Below the pieces are notes generated by a model that did no database searches, was not told the origin of the DNA, and was given only the letters and a program-made list of their open reading frames with translations. From an uncultured Pelagibacteraceae bacterium (GTDB lineage Bacteria > Pseudomonadota > Alphaproteobacteria > Pelagibacterales > Pelagibacteraceae): a DNA stretch of 64,000 bases. Where the stretch lies: NCBI GenBank assembly GCA_902616645.1, contig CACMTO010000007.1, positions 1 to 64,000 on the forward strand. The letters run 5' to 3'. Below are positions 53,657 to 62,664 of this stretch, piece after piece (position 1 is the first letter of the stretch; every line of letters starts with the position of its first letter). The translations under genes were made by a program, and so were the position numbers.

Positions 53657-55007
53657 TCTAACAAATCCAGAAGTAGCAATTATGATGATGGGGATATTTT
53701 TATTTGCTGTCTTATTAGGTTTTCCAATTGCTTTCACTTTAATGGCAATGGGTTTAGGCTTTGGATACTACGCATATTTTGATCCAACTAAAATGGAACA
53801 TCTGTTCGATAACAGAATATTTCAACTCTTTGTTCAAAATACTTATACTGTAATGGATAATAACGTGTTGACTGCAGTCCCTCTCTTTTTGTTTATGGGA
53901 TATCTAGTTGAAAGAGCTGGAATTGTTGCAAAATTATTTTTTGCAATAAGATTAGCATCGCACAAACTTCCAGCTTCAATGGCAGTTGCTGCATTAATTA
54001 CTTGTGCACTATTCTCAACTGCTACAGGTATCATAGGAGCAGTAGTAACGCTAATGGGTCTTCTTGCTTGGCCAGCAATGATTAAAGCTGGTTATGATAA
54101 AAAATTTGCATCTGGGATTATTTGTTCAGGTGGTTGTTTGGGAATTTTAATTCCACCTAGCATTATGTTAATCGTTTATTCTGTAATTGCTCAATTATCG
54201 CCTTTAAGATTATTTGCAGCTGCAATTTTTCCAGGTTTGATGTTAGCAGGACTTTATATTGGTTATGCAATATTTAGGGCTTGGATGAATCCTTCAATAG
54301 CACCAAAACCTGCAGCTGAAGAGATACCTCCCACTGCAGTAATTATGAAAGAAGTTTTAGTTTCTTTTTTACCTTTATTTTCTTTAATAATTCTAGTTTT
54401 AGGAACAATACTTGCAGGTATTGCAACTCCAGCAGAAGCAGCCGCTGTTGGTGCATTTGGTTCATTAGTACTCTCATATTTTTATAAAACTCTTAAATGG
54501 AAAAATTTTAAAGAGTCAGTTTTTCTTACAGCTAAAACAACAGCTATGATCATGTGGTTATTTATTGGATCTTGGACATTTGCCTCAGTATTTTCATATC
54601 TAGGTGGCCATGAAGTTTTTGAGCATTTTTTTAAATCTTTAAATTTACAACCTTGGCAATTTCTAGTAATTACTCAATTAATCATATTTTTATTGGGATG
54701 GCCTTTGGAGTGGACCGAGATATTAATTATATTTGTACCAATCTTTTTACCACTAGTTGAATTTTTTGGAGTTAATCCATATTTTTTTGCAATGTTAATC
54801 GCATTAAATCTACAAACCTCATTTCTGACACCACCCATGGCAATGTCAGCTTATTATTTGAAAGGAGTTCAATCTAAGAATGTTGAGCTTATGCAAATTT
54901 TCGGAGGAATAATGCCTTTCTTAGGAATTGTGATTTTAGCTATGGTTTTAATGTATTTATTCCCAGGGATAGCACTTTGGTTACCAGAGACATTATTTGC
55001 AAATTAA
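53646..55007 (+). CDS. TRAP transporter large permease (DctM type)
   Basis: This 453-residue protein has about 12 transmembrane helices. Family motifs are VPLFLFMGYLVERAG at about residues 79-93, CALFSTATGIIGAVV, GCLGILIPPSIMLIVYSV at about 167-184, and the closing LQTSFLTPPMAMSAYYL. It is the Na+-coupled transport subunit. The transporter genes are complete and in the order P-Q-M. Confidence 0.95.
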   Translation: MLFSLTNPEVAIMMMGIFLFAVLLGFPIAFTLMAMGLGFGYYAYFDPTKMEHLFDNRIFQLFVQNTYTVMDNNVLTAVPLFLFMGYLVERAGIVAKLFFAIRLASHKLPASMAVAALITCALFSTATGIIGAVVTLMGLLAWPAMIKAGYDKKFASGIICSGGCLGILIPPSIMLIVYSVIAQLSPLRLFAAAIFPGLMLAGLYIGYAIFRAWMNPSIAPKPAAEEIPPTAVIMKEVLVSFLPLFSLIILVLGTILAGIATPAEAAAVGAFGSLVLSYFYKTLKWKNFKESVFLTAKTTAMIMWLFIGSWTFASVFSYLGGHEVFEHFFKSLNLQPWQFLVITQLIIFLLGWPLEWTEILIIFVPIFLPLVEFFGVNPYFFAMLIALNLQTSFLTPPMAMSAYYLKGVQSKNVELMQIFGGIMPFLGIVILAMVLMYLFPGIALWLPETLFAN

Positions 55008-55013
55008 TTTTGA

Positions 55014-56342
55014 ATGACAGACATATTTTCTTTAAGTCTTGAGGAACTAGCAAAAAAAATAAAAGACGCTCAAGTTACATCAGTTGAAGTTTGTGAAAAA
55101 TATATAGAAAGAATTAATAAGTTTGATAAAGATGTTAAAGCTTGGGCACATTTCGATAAGAAAGTTTTACTTGAAAAAGCAAATGAGGCTGATGATCATA
55201 GAAGATCTGGAAAACCAGTAGGACCTTTGCATGGAGTACCTATAGCTGTAAAAGATATTATTGGCACTGTTGATATGCCTACTGAATGTGGAACCGTTAT
55301 AAGAAAAGGAAAATCGTATTCTCAAAACGCTGAAATAATTGATTTACTTCATGCTTCGGGTGCCATTGTTATGGGTAAAACAACAACCTCAGAACTGGCT
55401 TATTTAGGACCTCCAGCTACAACTAATCCTCACGATAAAAATAGGACACCAGGTGGTTCATCTAGTGGATCAGCAGCTTCGGTTGCTTCTTTTATGGCTC
55501 CTGCTTCCATTGGTTCTCAAACAGGAGGGTCTGTAATTAGACCAGCATCTTATTGTGGTGTTGTTGGATATAAACCAAGTTATGGACTTATTTCAAGAAA
55601 TGGAGTTTTAAGAACATCATACAGCTTAGATCAAATTGGTATGTTTGGACGCAAAGTTGAGGATGTAGCTATGTTGGCAAAGATATTAATAAAGAAAGAT
55701 AAATATGACCCTGCTACAATACATTATTCTACTGAGAATATTTTATCTGAAACAAAAAAAGGTCCAATTTTTGAACCTAAATTTATTTTTTATAAAACTG
55801 ATCATTGGAAAATAATTGATAAAAAATCACAAGAATCTTTTGAATATTTTATTAAATCTTTTAAAAAAAATATTGAGATATATGACACTCCTTCATATTT
55901 TAAAGATATACATAAATATCACAAAATTATTCATGAAACAGACTTAGCTAATAATTTTTCTGTTTATTTTCAAAAATTTAAAAAAAAGCTTTCAAAGTAT
56001 ATGCAGGATGCTATCTCAAATGGAAATAAATACACTGCAAAAGAATATGCTGAGGCAATTGATTTTATGAAAAGAAGTTATGAGTCTTATGAGGAGGTAT
56101 TTGAAGACTATCATGGAGTATTATCCCCATCTAGTCCTGGTGTTGCACCTAAAGGATTAAAGAGCACTGGAACAGCAGAATTTAACAAAGTATGGTCTTA
56201 TCTAGGTACCCCTTGCATATCACTGCCTTTACTTGAGGGTGAAAATAATCTACCATTAGGAGTTCAATTAATTGGCAACAAATATGATGATCATAGATTT
56301 TTAGGTGTTGCTAATTGGCTTGAGAAGGAGTGTCAGGAATAA
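55014..56342 (+). CDS. Amidase signature family enzyme
   Basis: This 442-residue enzyme has the amidase signature region: GVPIAVKDIIG with catalytic Lys80, GGSSSGSAASVA with the cis-Ser (about 150), and SQTGGSVIRPASYCG with the nucleophile Ser (about 173). It is GatA-like but no gatB or gatC is adjacent, so it is more likely a catabolic amidase than tRNA amidotransferase. It follows the TRAP permease by 6 bp, suggesting that the imported compound, or a relative, carries an amide bond. That link is inference. Confidence 0.9.
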   Translation: MTDIFSLSLEELAKKIKDAQVTSVEVCEKYIERINKFDKDVKAWAHFDKKVLLEKANEADDHRRSGKPVGPLHGVPIAVKDIIGTVDMPTECGTVIRKGKSYSQNAEIIDLLHASGAIVMGKTTTSELAYLGPPATTNPHDKNRTPGGSSSGSAASVASFMAPASIGSQTGGSVIRPASYCGVVGYKPSYGLISRNGVLRTSYSLDQIGMFGRKVEDVAMLAKILIKKDKYDPATIHYSTENILSETKKGPIFEPKFIFYKTDHWKIIDKKSQESFEYFIKSFKKNIEIYDTPSYFKDIHKYHKIIHETDLANNFSVYFQKFKKKLSKYMQDAISNGNKYTAKEYAEAIDFMKRSYESYEEVFEDYHGVLSPSSPGVAPKGLKSTGTAEFNKVWSYLGTPCISLPLLEGENNLPLGVQLIGNKYDDHRFLGVANWLEKECQE

Positions 56343-56346
56343 TTGT

Positions 56347-56523
56347 ATGAATAAAATAACAACAATAATAGGTTTGTCATTTGCTGTTTTCTTTTTAATT
56401 GGTCTAGCGACCACTCTTACTAGATCAATGATGATAGGTTTTTTAGACGTAATACCAGTTTATTTGTTAATGGGCGCTGCGATCTTAATGATGATTTACG
56501 AAGCTTTCTTTGACAAGAGTTAA
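56347..56523 (+). CDS. Small two-helix membrane protein
   Basis: The 58-residue protein starts at the ATG at 56347, 4 bp after the amidase stop; a longer reading into the amidase gene is not needed. It has helices at about residues 5-25 and 31-52 and no recognised family. It lies between the amidase and a DMT exporter with short gaps, so it is probably cotranscribed. No function can be assigned. Confidence 0.65.
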   Translation: MNKITTIIGLSFAVFFLIGLATTLTRSMMIGFLDVIPVYLLMGAAILMMIYEAFFDKS

Positions 56524-56534
56524 TTTATCGTAAA

Positions 56535-57440
56535 TTGAATAATTCAAAGAAAAATTTTTTTTCATTTTCCTTGTTATTTATTCAACCAATTTTTATGGCT
56601 AGTAATCTTGTTGTAGCAAGAGGGGGTGTTGAGTTTGTACCTCCAATATCATTAGCTTTTTGGAGATGGACAGTAGTTTTTTTAATATTATTACCTTTTA
56701 CATACTTAACATTAAAAAAAAATTTTAAGATCATTAAAAAAGAATATAAAAAATTATTTTTTTTAGGCTCAATGGGATGTGGAATATGTGGAGCCTTTCC
56801 ATTTTTGGCAGGCGAAACTACAACTGTAACAAATATGGGAATTATTTATACATCTTCGCCCGTGTTCATAATTTTGATTTCATACTTTTTTTTTCAAGAA
56901 AAAATAAATTTCACAAAAATAATTGGATTAATTGCATGTTTAATAGGAGTCTTTACAATCATTATAAAAGGAGATTTAAATTTATTAATCAATCTGCAAT
57001 TTACAATAGGTGATTTATGGATGTTGGCTGCTGCTATTGGATGGGCATTATATTCAATTTATTTATTTTACTGGGATTCAGAACTAAAAATTTTTGAAAG
57101 ATTTACCTTAATATCATTTTTTGGAGCTTTAAGTTTATTACCATTCTATATTGGTGAGGAAATATTTTTCAAACAGACAGTTTTTATACCTGAATTTTAT
57201 TTCTGGGTAATTTTTGCTGCTATCTCACCAGGAATAATTGCCTTTACACTTTATACTATTGCTCAAAAAAAGTTAGGTGCATCTTTAACAGGTTTCACTC
57301 TTTATGTTTTTACAGTTTATGGCGCGATTTATGGGTATTTCTTATTTGATGAAAAATTTGAAAATTATCATTTCATAGGAACAATCCTTGTGTTTTTTGG
57401 CATATACTTAGCAAAGAAAAAAAATGTTAAAAAAGTCTAG
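56535..57440 (+). CDS. DMT (EamA) family transporter
   Basis: This 301-residue permease has ten transmembrane helices in two EamA repeats. FWRWTVVFLILLPF in the first repeat, TSSPVFIILISYFFF and a second-repeat GWALYSIYLFYW are typical. It starts with TTG at 56535 just after the small membrane protein; an ATG 60 bp later (MASNLVVARG) would lose part of the first helix. It probably exports a metabolite or amino acid. The end overlaps the next gene by 17 bp. Confidence 0.9.
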   Translation: MNNSKKNFFSFSLLFIQPIFMASNLVVARGGVEFVPPISLAFWRWTVVFLILLPFTYLTLKKNFKIIKKEYKKLFFLGSMGCGICGAFPFLAGETTTVTNMGIIYTSSPVFIILISYFFFQEKINFTKIIGLIACLIGVFTIIIKGDLNLLINLQFTIGDLWMLAAAIGWALYSIYLFYWDSELKIFERFTLISFFGALSLLPFYIGEEIFFKQTVFIPEFYFWVIFAAISPGIIAFTLYTIAQKKLGASLTGFTLYVFTVYGAIYGYFLFDEKFENYHFIGTILVFFGIYLAKKKNVKKV

Positions 57441-58242
57441 GAATATTTTGCTGCTATTTTTTCAAATAATTATTTTTGTTTACTTTTTAGTTTTAATTTT
57501 TTTATATTTTTCTCAGAGAAATTTATTATATCATCCTAATGAAAATAATTATTCTGGTGATCAAATATCAGTCCCTATTGAAAAAGTAAAAATTAATACA
57601 GAGGATAATATAGATTTATTGGGCTGGTTTCATGAAAAAGACTTACAAAAATATAAAACAGTTTTATTTTTTCACGGAAACGCTGGTTCTCTTGAAAATA
57701 GAATTCATAAATTAAATCATTTCCATAAAATGGATGTTAACTTTTTAATAATTGCCTGGAGAGGATTCAGTGGCAATAAAGGCAAACCATCTGAGGAGGG
57801 TCTTTATAAAGACGGAAGAGGTGGAATAAATTGGTTAGTTAAAAAAGGTGTCAAAGAGGAAAATATTGTCATTTATGGAGAGTCATTAGGAACTGGTGTA
57901 GCAACTCATTTGTCACAAAATAAAAATTTTGCTGGTGTTGTATTGGAAACTCCTTTTACTTCTATGATAGATGCAGCCAAAACGTTTTATCCATATATTC
58001 CTGTAGGTTTATTATTGAAAGATAAATTTGATAATAAAAGCAAAATTAAGAATATAAAAGTTCCAATTTTAATAATGCACGGTGAAGCTGATCAAATAGT
58101 TCCATTTTTTATGGGAAAAAAAATGTACGAAAAAGCAAATATGCCAAAATATTCTTATTTCACAAAACATGACAATCATATGATGGAGTATGACGAAAAC
58201 CTTGTTAAAGCGCTTAATTCATTTTTAAAAAGTTTAAATTAA
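57424..58242 (+). CDS. Membrane-anchored alpha/beta hydrolase (BEM46-like)
   Basis: This 272-residue protein has an N-terminal membrane anchor (about residues 8-30) and an alpha/beta hydrolase domain. The oxyanion motif FFHGNAGSLENR, nucleophile Ser in YGESLGTGVA near residue 155, Asp in HGEADQIVP near 218 and His in KHDNHMMEY near 250 make a complete triad. It resembles the BEM46/ABHD13 group. The substrate is unknown. Confidence 0.9.
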   Translation: MLKKSRNILLLFFQIIIFVYFLVLIFLYFSQRNLLYHPNENNYSGDQISVPIEKVKINTEDNIDLLGWFHEKDLQKYKTVLFFHGNAGSLENRIHKLNHFHKMDVNFLIIAWRGFSGNKGKPSEEGLYKDGRGGINWLVKKGVKEENIVIYGESLGTGVATHLSQNKNFAGVVLETPFTSMIDAAKTFYPYIPVGLLLKDKFDNKSKIKNIKVPILIMHGEADQIVPFFMGKKMYEKANMPKYSYFTKHDNHMMEYDENLVKALNSFLKSLN

Positions 58243-58291
58243 GCCACAATCTTAACAAATATACTTCAGAATTTAATTTTATTAAAAGATA

Positions 58292-58855
58292 ATGAAAAAA
58301 TTATCTCTTTTATTATTTGCAGTTTTAATTTTCATTACAAACTCTTATTCACAAGATGATTTTTTTCAACCAGGTGATTTATTTCATATAGATCATATGG
58401 ACTCTCACAACAAAGAATTTAGTTTATATTTTAAAGGTAGAGAAAAATCTATTATAGCAAAAGGTGAAAATGAAAATTACATAAATGATTATCCAAAAGA
58501 TCTTTATATTTATAACCATTTAACAAAGTCCTCTTTACCTTTAATTTCTTATGAGTGGTTTCCCTCGCAAGCTAAATATTTTTTACAAGAATACGATTTT
58601 CCGGTGTTTCCAGATGATTTTGCGTATTATTTGTTAAAAGACGACAAAACATTAGTAATGATTAGTGCCGTAAAGAGTTTAAATGCTAATTTTAAATATG
58701 ACATCATTAGTAAAAAACTGGAACTTTATCCTACCAATGGTAAATTCGACTTTATAATCTCTTCATTTTCTAAAGATTGTGGTCATTATAAATTTAATGA
58801 TAATTATAAATGTAACATTTACAAACCTTTGATTTCAAGCAGTTTAATCAATTAA
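58292..58855 (+). CDS. Secreted protein of unknown function
   Basis: I do not recognise this family. The 187-residue protein has a clear signal peptide (KKLSLLLFAVLIFITNSYSQ) and an aromatic-rich mature part with many Tyr, Phe and Asp, such as YDFPVFPDDFAYYLL. Two Cys near the C-terminus (CGHYKFNDNYKC) could form a disulfide loop. It overlaps the ftsY end by 8 bp on the opposite strand. Confidence 0.75.
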   Translation: MKKLSLLLFAVLIFITNSYSQDDFFQPGDLFHIDHMDSHNKEFSLYFKGREKSIIAKGENENYINDYPKDLYIYNHLTKSSLPLISYEWFPSQAKYFLQEYDFPVFPDDFAYYLLKDDKTLVMISAVKSLNANFKYDIISKKLELYPTNGKFDFIISSFSKDCGHYKFNDNYKCNIYKPLISSSLIN

Positions 58856-59765
58856 TTTGAGTAAAAGCCTCAGCAAATTTTTCTGCTTCGAATAACTGTA
58901 AGTCGTCTTCTTTTTCACCTAAGCCAAGTGCAATAATTGGAATTTTGTATTTTTTTGCTAAAGCTAATAAAATTCCTCCTTTAGCAGTGCCATCTAATTT
59001 TGTCATCACGATACCTGTTATTGGGATGATCTTATTAAATTCTTCAACTTGATTTAATACATTTTGTCCTGAGGTAGCGTCTAAAACTAAAATAACATTA
59101 TGAGGTGCGTTGGAGTCTATTTTTTTTGTGACATTAGCTATCTTTTTATATTCTTCCATTAAATTTTTTTTATTTTGAAGTCTTCCTGCAGTATCTATTA
59201 AAACTTGATCAAAATTATTTTTAATCGCTTCATCCACAGCCTTAAAGGCAACGGAGGCGGCATCGGCTCCTTGAGATGATTTTACTATTTGAACATTTAC
59301 TTTTTTTGCCCAATTTTCTAGCTGTTCAATTGCAGCAGCACGAAAAGTATCTGAAGCTGCAAACATGACTTTATTGCCGTTAGTCTTCAATATTTTTCCT
59401 ATTTTACCGATTGTTGTTGTTTTCCCAACACCGTTCACACCGGAAATTAACGTTGCATTAAGCTTTTCTTTTTTTTCAAAAAAAGATTTTTTTTCTAAAG
59501 GTTTCATTAAAGAAATTATATATTCTTTTAAAATAGAATTTACTTCTTTAGACAAATCTCTATTTGGATCAATTTTTTTTCTAGAAATTATTTCTTTTAT
59601 TTCAGAGGCAGCCTCAACTCCCACATCTGATTGAATTAAAAATTCTTCAATTTTATTTAAATTTTCATCATTAATTTCTTTTTTAACAATTATTTCTTTA
59701 AGTCCAGATGTAAACGCTGATGCACTTTTCTTAAATCCGATTTTAAATTTATCAAAGATTCCCAT
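58848..59765 (-). CDS. ftsY: Signal recognition particle receptor FtsY
   Basis: FtsY is the SRP receptor GTPase at the inner membrane. The 305-residue protein is the short form without a long acidic A domain. It has an N-terminal helical bundle, the G1 loop GVNGVGKTTTIGKI at about 106-119, the insertion-box DTFRAAAIEQLENW, the G3 DTAGRLQNK, the TKLDGTAKGG motif and a final GLGEKEDDLQLF. The gene is transcribed away from its partner ffh, only about 1 kb away, with dapF between. Confidence 0.96.
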   Translation of the reverse strand: MGIFDKFKIGFKKSASAFTSGLKEIIVKKEINDENLNKIEEFLIQSDVGVEAASEIKEIISRKKIDPNRDLSKEVNSILKEYIISLMKPLEKKSFFEKKEKLNATLISGVNGVGKTTTIGKIGKILKTNGNKVMFAASDTFRAAAIEQLENWAKKVNVQIVKSSQGADAASVAFKAVDEAIKNNFDQVLIDTAGRLQNKKNLMEEYKKIANVTKKIDSNAPHNVILVLDATSGQNVLNQVEEFNKIIPITGIVMTKLDGTAKGGILLALAKKYKIPIIALGLGEKEDDLQLFEAEKFAEAFTQIN

Positions 59766-60589
59766 TACAATTTTATATTTATTTTTTTAATATCTGAAAC
59801 AGGTCCTTTCATGTGAATAGAATTATTTTCATCTATTAAAATTGATAATTTTCCAGTTGAAAACTCTATATCAGTTTCATTTTCTGTAAGATTATTTAAT
59901 TTACCAGCATATGCTGTAGCACACGCCGCAGTTCCGCACGCTTTAGTAAGACCAGCTCCTCTTTCCCAAACTTTTACTTTTATCAAATTTTTATTAAAAA
60001 TTTGTGCAATTGTTACGTTACATTTTTCTGGGAAGATTTCGTGATTTTCAATTTCAGGACCAATTTTCTCTATATTGAAATCTTCAATCCTTTTAACAAA
60101 AAAAACAATATGTGGGTTACCCACATTAATAGCGGTACCACCTAAATACTCATTATTATTTGTATCAATAATTTTAATATTTAAATTTTTCGTATCCATT
60201 TCTTTTGATAAAGGTATTTCATTCCATTTTAACTTTGCTTTACCGATTTCTGTTGTTACAATTTTTTTTTCTAATATTTCAGATTTTAATTTTCCAGATA
60301 GTGTATTTAAAATTATAAGTTTATTATTTTTTTCATTTGAAATTAAATTTGCAACACACCTCGTTCCATTTCCACATGCTCCAGACTCTCCACCATCTGA
60401 ATTAAAAAATCTTAAACTTGCATCTGCAGAACTATCTGGATCAATAAATATTAATTGATCGCATCCAATAAAATTTCTGTCACAAATTTTAACTATTTGA
60501 TCTTTCGTTAAATTGGTAATTTTTTCTCTATTATCGATTATCACAAAATCATTGCCCAATCCGTCCATTTTAAAAGCTTTAAAGTTCAT
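59765..60589 (-). CDS. dapF: Diaminopimelate epimerase DapF
   Basis: DapF converts LL- to meso-diaminopimelate for lysine and peptidoglycan. The 274-residue protein begins with FKMDGLGNDFVIID, has the first catalytic Cys in SGACGNGTRC near residue 73 and the second in KACGTAACAT near 217. The epimerase has a two-domain symmetric fold and the length is normal. Its start overlaps the ftsY start codon context by one base on the same strand. Confidence 0.97.
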   Translation of the reverse strand: MNFKAFKMDGLGNDFVIIDNREKITNLTKDQIVKICDRNFIGCDQLIFIDPDSSADASLRFFNSDGGESGACGNGTRCVANLISNEKNNKLIILNTLSGKLKSEILEKKIVTTEIGKAKLKWNEIPLSKEMDTKNLNIKIIDTNNNEYLGGTAINVGNPHIVFFVKRIEDFNIEKIGPEIENHEIFPEKCNVTIAQIFNKNLIKVKVWERGAGLTKACGTAACATAYAGKLNNLTENETDIEFSTGKLSILIDENNSIHMKGPVSDIKKINIKL

Positions 60590-60642
60590 ATGTAGTTATT
60601 TAACTTATTTATTGACTTTTTGAACCTCTATTATAGTTTGTT

Positions 60643-60736
60643 GCAGTTTCCGCAAAAACATTAAATTTGCGGTGTCTTTGGAAACAAAGAGATCGACACT
60701 AGTCAGCGAGGGTTCGCCCACTAGTGCGATTACTGC
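60643..60736 (+). ncRNA. Candidate structured RNA upstream of ffh
   Basis: A closing helix GCAGT/ACTGC (60643-60647 with 60732-60736) encloses three hairpins. P2 pairs CCGCAAA (60650-60656) with TTTGCGG (60666-60672). P3 pairs TCTTTG with CAAAGA around a GAAA tetraloop (60675-60690). P4 pairs ATCG-A-CACTAGT with ACTAGTG-CGAT (60692-60703 with 60720-60730), with one bulged A and an inner GCGA/TCGC stem. The structure ends 14 nt before the ffh ATG. It lacks the SRP-RNA GGAA-tip consensus and is not a tRNA. I recall conserved RNA motifs being proposed upstream of ffh in Pelagibacter, but cannot confirm that here. Confidence 0.65.
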
Positions 60737-60750
60737 TGTGTGTAATGAAT

Positions 60751-62109
60751 ATGTTTGAAAATTTGACAAATAAATTCGAGGAAGTTTTTTCCTCTTTAAA
60801 AAAAGCCCCATCACTTGATGAAAATCAGGTTGATGAAGGATTAAGAGGAATAAGACAAGCTTTATTAGAGGCTGATGTGTCTCTTGAAGTTGCTAAAGAT
60901 TTTATTGAAAAGGTTAAACCAAAAGCATTAGGTCAAGAAATTATTAGATCAACATCACCTGGTGATATGGTGGTAAAGATTGTTTATGATGAATTAGTTA
61001 ATCTTTTGGGTGAAAAAAATAATGATGTTAATTTAAATGCAGTACCACCAGTACCAATGATGCTGGTTGGGTTACAAGGATCTGGTAAAACAACAACAAC
61101 AGCTAAACTTGCGAGATATTTAGAGAATACAAAAAAAAAGAAAGTAATGATGGTTAGTTTAGATATTTACAGACCAGCTGCTCAAGAACAGTTAAAAACT
61201 TTAGGTGAACAAAACAATATATTAACTCTTCCAATAATTGAGGGTCAACAACCCAGTGATATTTGTCAAAGAGCAATTAGTGCAGCAAACTTGAATGGTA
61301 CAGATATTATCTTATTCGATACTGCTGGTAGAACACAAATAGATTTACAGATGATGAGTGAAATTAAACAAATTGAAAATACTATCAAACCAGCAGAGAC
61401 TTTTTTAGTTGCAGATTCGCTTACTGGACAAGTAGCTGCATCTGTAGCAAAAGAATTTAATAATACAGTAAATTTGTCTGGAATTATTTTAACAAGAGCG
61501 GATGGTGATGCAAGAGGTGGAGCTGCTGTAAGTATGAAATTTGTTTCTCAGGTCCCAATCAAATTTTTAGGTATTGGTGAAAAGATTGAGAATCTTGAAG
61601 TTTTTCATCCAGATAGAATTGCAAATAGAATTCTTGGGATGGGAGATATCGTTTCTCTTGTTGAAAAAGCAGCTCAAGATCTTGGGGAAGAAAATTTAAA
61701 AAAAACAGAGGAAAACTTAAAAAAAGGACAATTCTCAATGCAAGATTATTTAACTCAACTAAGACAAATGAAAAAAATGGGAGGGATTGAAGGTATTATG
61801 TCTTTTATGCCTGGAGTTTCAAAAGTGAAATCTCAAATGGATGCAGCTGGTATTGACGAGAGTGTTATTACAAAAAATGAGGCTATAATTTTATCAATGA
61901 CAAGAAAAGAAAGAGAGAACCCAAAAATAATTAATGGTTCTAGAAAAAAAAGAATTGCTAATGGTTCAGGAACTGATCCAGCCACTATCAATAAATTGTT
62001 GAAACAATTTAAAATGATGTCTGAAATGATGAAGAAGATGTCCAAAGGAAATCTGAAAGGTATGACTGATAAAGGAATACCACCAGAATTATTTAATCAA
62101 TTAAAATAA
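60751..62109 (+). CDS. ffh: Signal recognition particle protein Ffh
   Basis: Ffh is the SRP54 GTPase that binds signal sequences and SRP RNA. I chose the ATG at 60751 (MFENLTNKFEEV), which matches the conserved family start; ATG 60745 is also in frame and longer readings run into the upstream RNA-like element. The 452-residue protein has the N domain, the G1 GLQGSGKTTTTAKL at about 106-119, DTAGRTQIDLQM, TRADGDARGGA and the Met-rich M domain with KMKKMGG-type KKMGGIEGIMSFMPG and MSEMMKKMSKG. No Shine-Dalgarno is visible between the structure and the start. Confidence 0.96.
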   Translation: MFENLTNKFEEVFSSLKKAPSLDENQVDEGLRGIRQALLEADVSLEVAKDFIEKVKPKALGQEIIRSTSPGDMVVKIVYDELVNLLGEKNNDVNLNAVPPVPMMLVGLQGSGKTTTTAKLARYLENTKKKKVMMVSLDIYRPAAQEQLKTLGEQNNILTLPIIEGQQPSDICQRAISAANLNGTDIILFDTAGRTQIDLQMMSEIKQIENTIKPAETFLVADSLTGQVAASVAKEFNNTVNLSGIILTRADGDARGGAAVSMKFVSQVPIKFLGIGEKIENLEVFHPDRIANRILGMGDIVSLVEKAAQDLGEENLKKTEENLKKGQFSMQDYLTQLRQMKKMGGIEGIMSFMPGVSKVKSQMDAAGIDESVITKNEAIILSMTRKERENPKIINGSRKKRIANGSGTDPATINKLLKQFKMMSEMMKKMSKGNLKGMTDKGIPPELFNQLK

Positions 62110-62121
62110 AAAGGAGAGAAA

Positions 62122-62664
62122 ATGTTAAAATTAAGATTATCTAGGGGTGGCACAAAAAAGAGACCTGTTTACAAGGTTGTTGTAGCTGACAGTCGATTTG
62201 CTAGAGATGGCAGATTTATAGAGAAAGTAGGTTTTTTTAATCCACTGTTACCAAAAGAAAAAAAGGAGAGAATTGGATTAGAGGCTGAAAGAATAAAATA
62301 TTGGCTGAGTCAAGGTGCGCAACCTACAACAAGAGTAGCAAGAATTTTAGGTGAGAATGAATTGATGCCTATGCCTGCTAATGGAAATAACCCACAAAAG
62401 GCAATTCCAAAAAAAGATAGAAAAAAAGAAGGTTCAGAAGAGGCTAAAAAGGAAGATTCCGCAAAAGAAAATGCTGCTCCAACTGCAGAAGCTCCAAAAG
62501 CAGAAGCTCCAAAAACAGAAGCTAAAAAAGAAGAAGCTCCAAAAACAGAAGCTAAAAAAGAAGAAGCTCCAAAAACAGAAGCTAAAAAAGCAGAAGCTCC
62601 AAAAACAGAAGCTAAAAAAGAAGAAGCTCCAAAAACAGAAGCTAAAAAAGAAGAGAAGAAATAA
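62122..62664 (+). CDS. rpsP: Ribosomal protein S16 with repeat-rich C-terminal tail
   Basis: The first about 85 residues are normal S16, with [22 protein letters not shown] at the start (core [11 protein letters not shown]) and [11 protein letters not shown]. The total of 180 residues is about twice the usual length. The rest is a Lys/Glu/Ala/Pro tail, with five copies of [10 protein letters not shown] (one variant) at about residues 129-178, encoded by a 30-bp tandem repeat. A strong Shine-Dalgarno AAGGAG (62111-62116) lies 5 bp before the ATG. Acidic-basic tails on S16 occur in Alphaproteobacteria, but this repeat is conspicuous. Confidence 0.95.
   Translation: MLKLRLSRGGTKKRPVYKVVVADSRFARDGRFIEKVGFFNPLLPKEKKERIGLEAERIKYWLSQGAQPTTRVARILGENELMPMPANGNNPQKAIPKKDRKKEGSEEAKKEDSAKENAAPTAEAPKAEAPKTEAKKEEAPKTEAKKEEAPKTEAKKAEAPKTEAKKEEAPKTEAKKEEKK
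62506..62655 (+). repeat. Five tandem 30-bp repeats within rpsP
   Basis: Units start at 62506, 62536, 62566, 62596 and 62626, each beginning GCTCCAAAAACAGAAGC and continuing with TAAAAAAG. They are nearly identical at DNA level; the third ends with a C for A change (KAE instead of KEE) and the last differs at its end. Such identity means recent expansion or ongoing slippage. The period of 30 keeps the reading frame, so copy number can vary without disrupting S16. Confidence 0.95.

Noticed and set aside
60643..60736. tRNA or 4.5S SRP RNA as an identity for the element upstream of ffh
   Set aside because: The cloverleaf-like layout lacks tRNA arm sizes, a T33-type anticodon loop and a T-loop. 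The SRP RNA apical GGAA hairpin with its asymmetric internal loops is not present.
60724..60750. Extended N-terminus of Ffh starting upstream of 60751
   Set aside because: The added residues are not family-like and lie in the structured RNA. MFENL at 60751 matches the conserved Ffh start.
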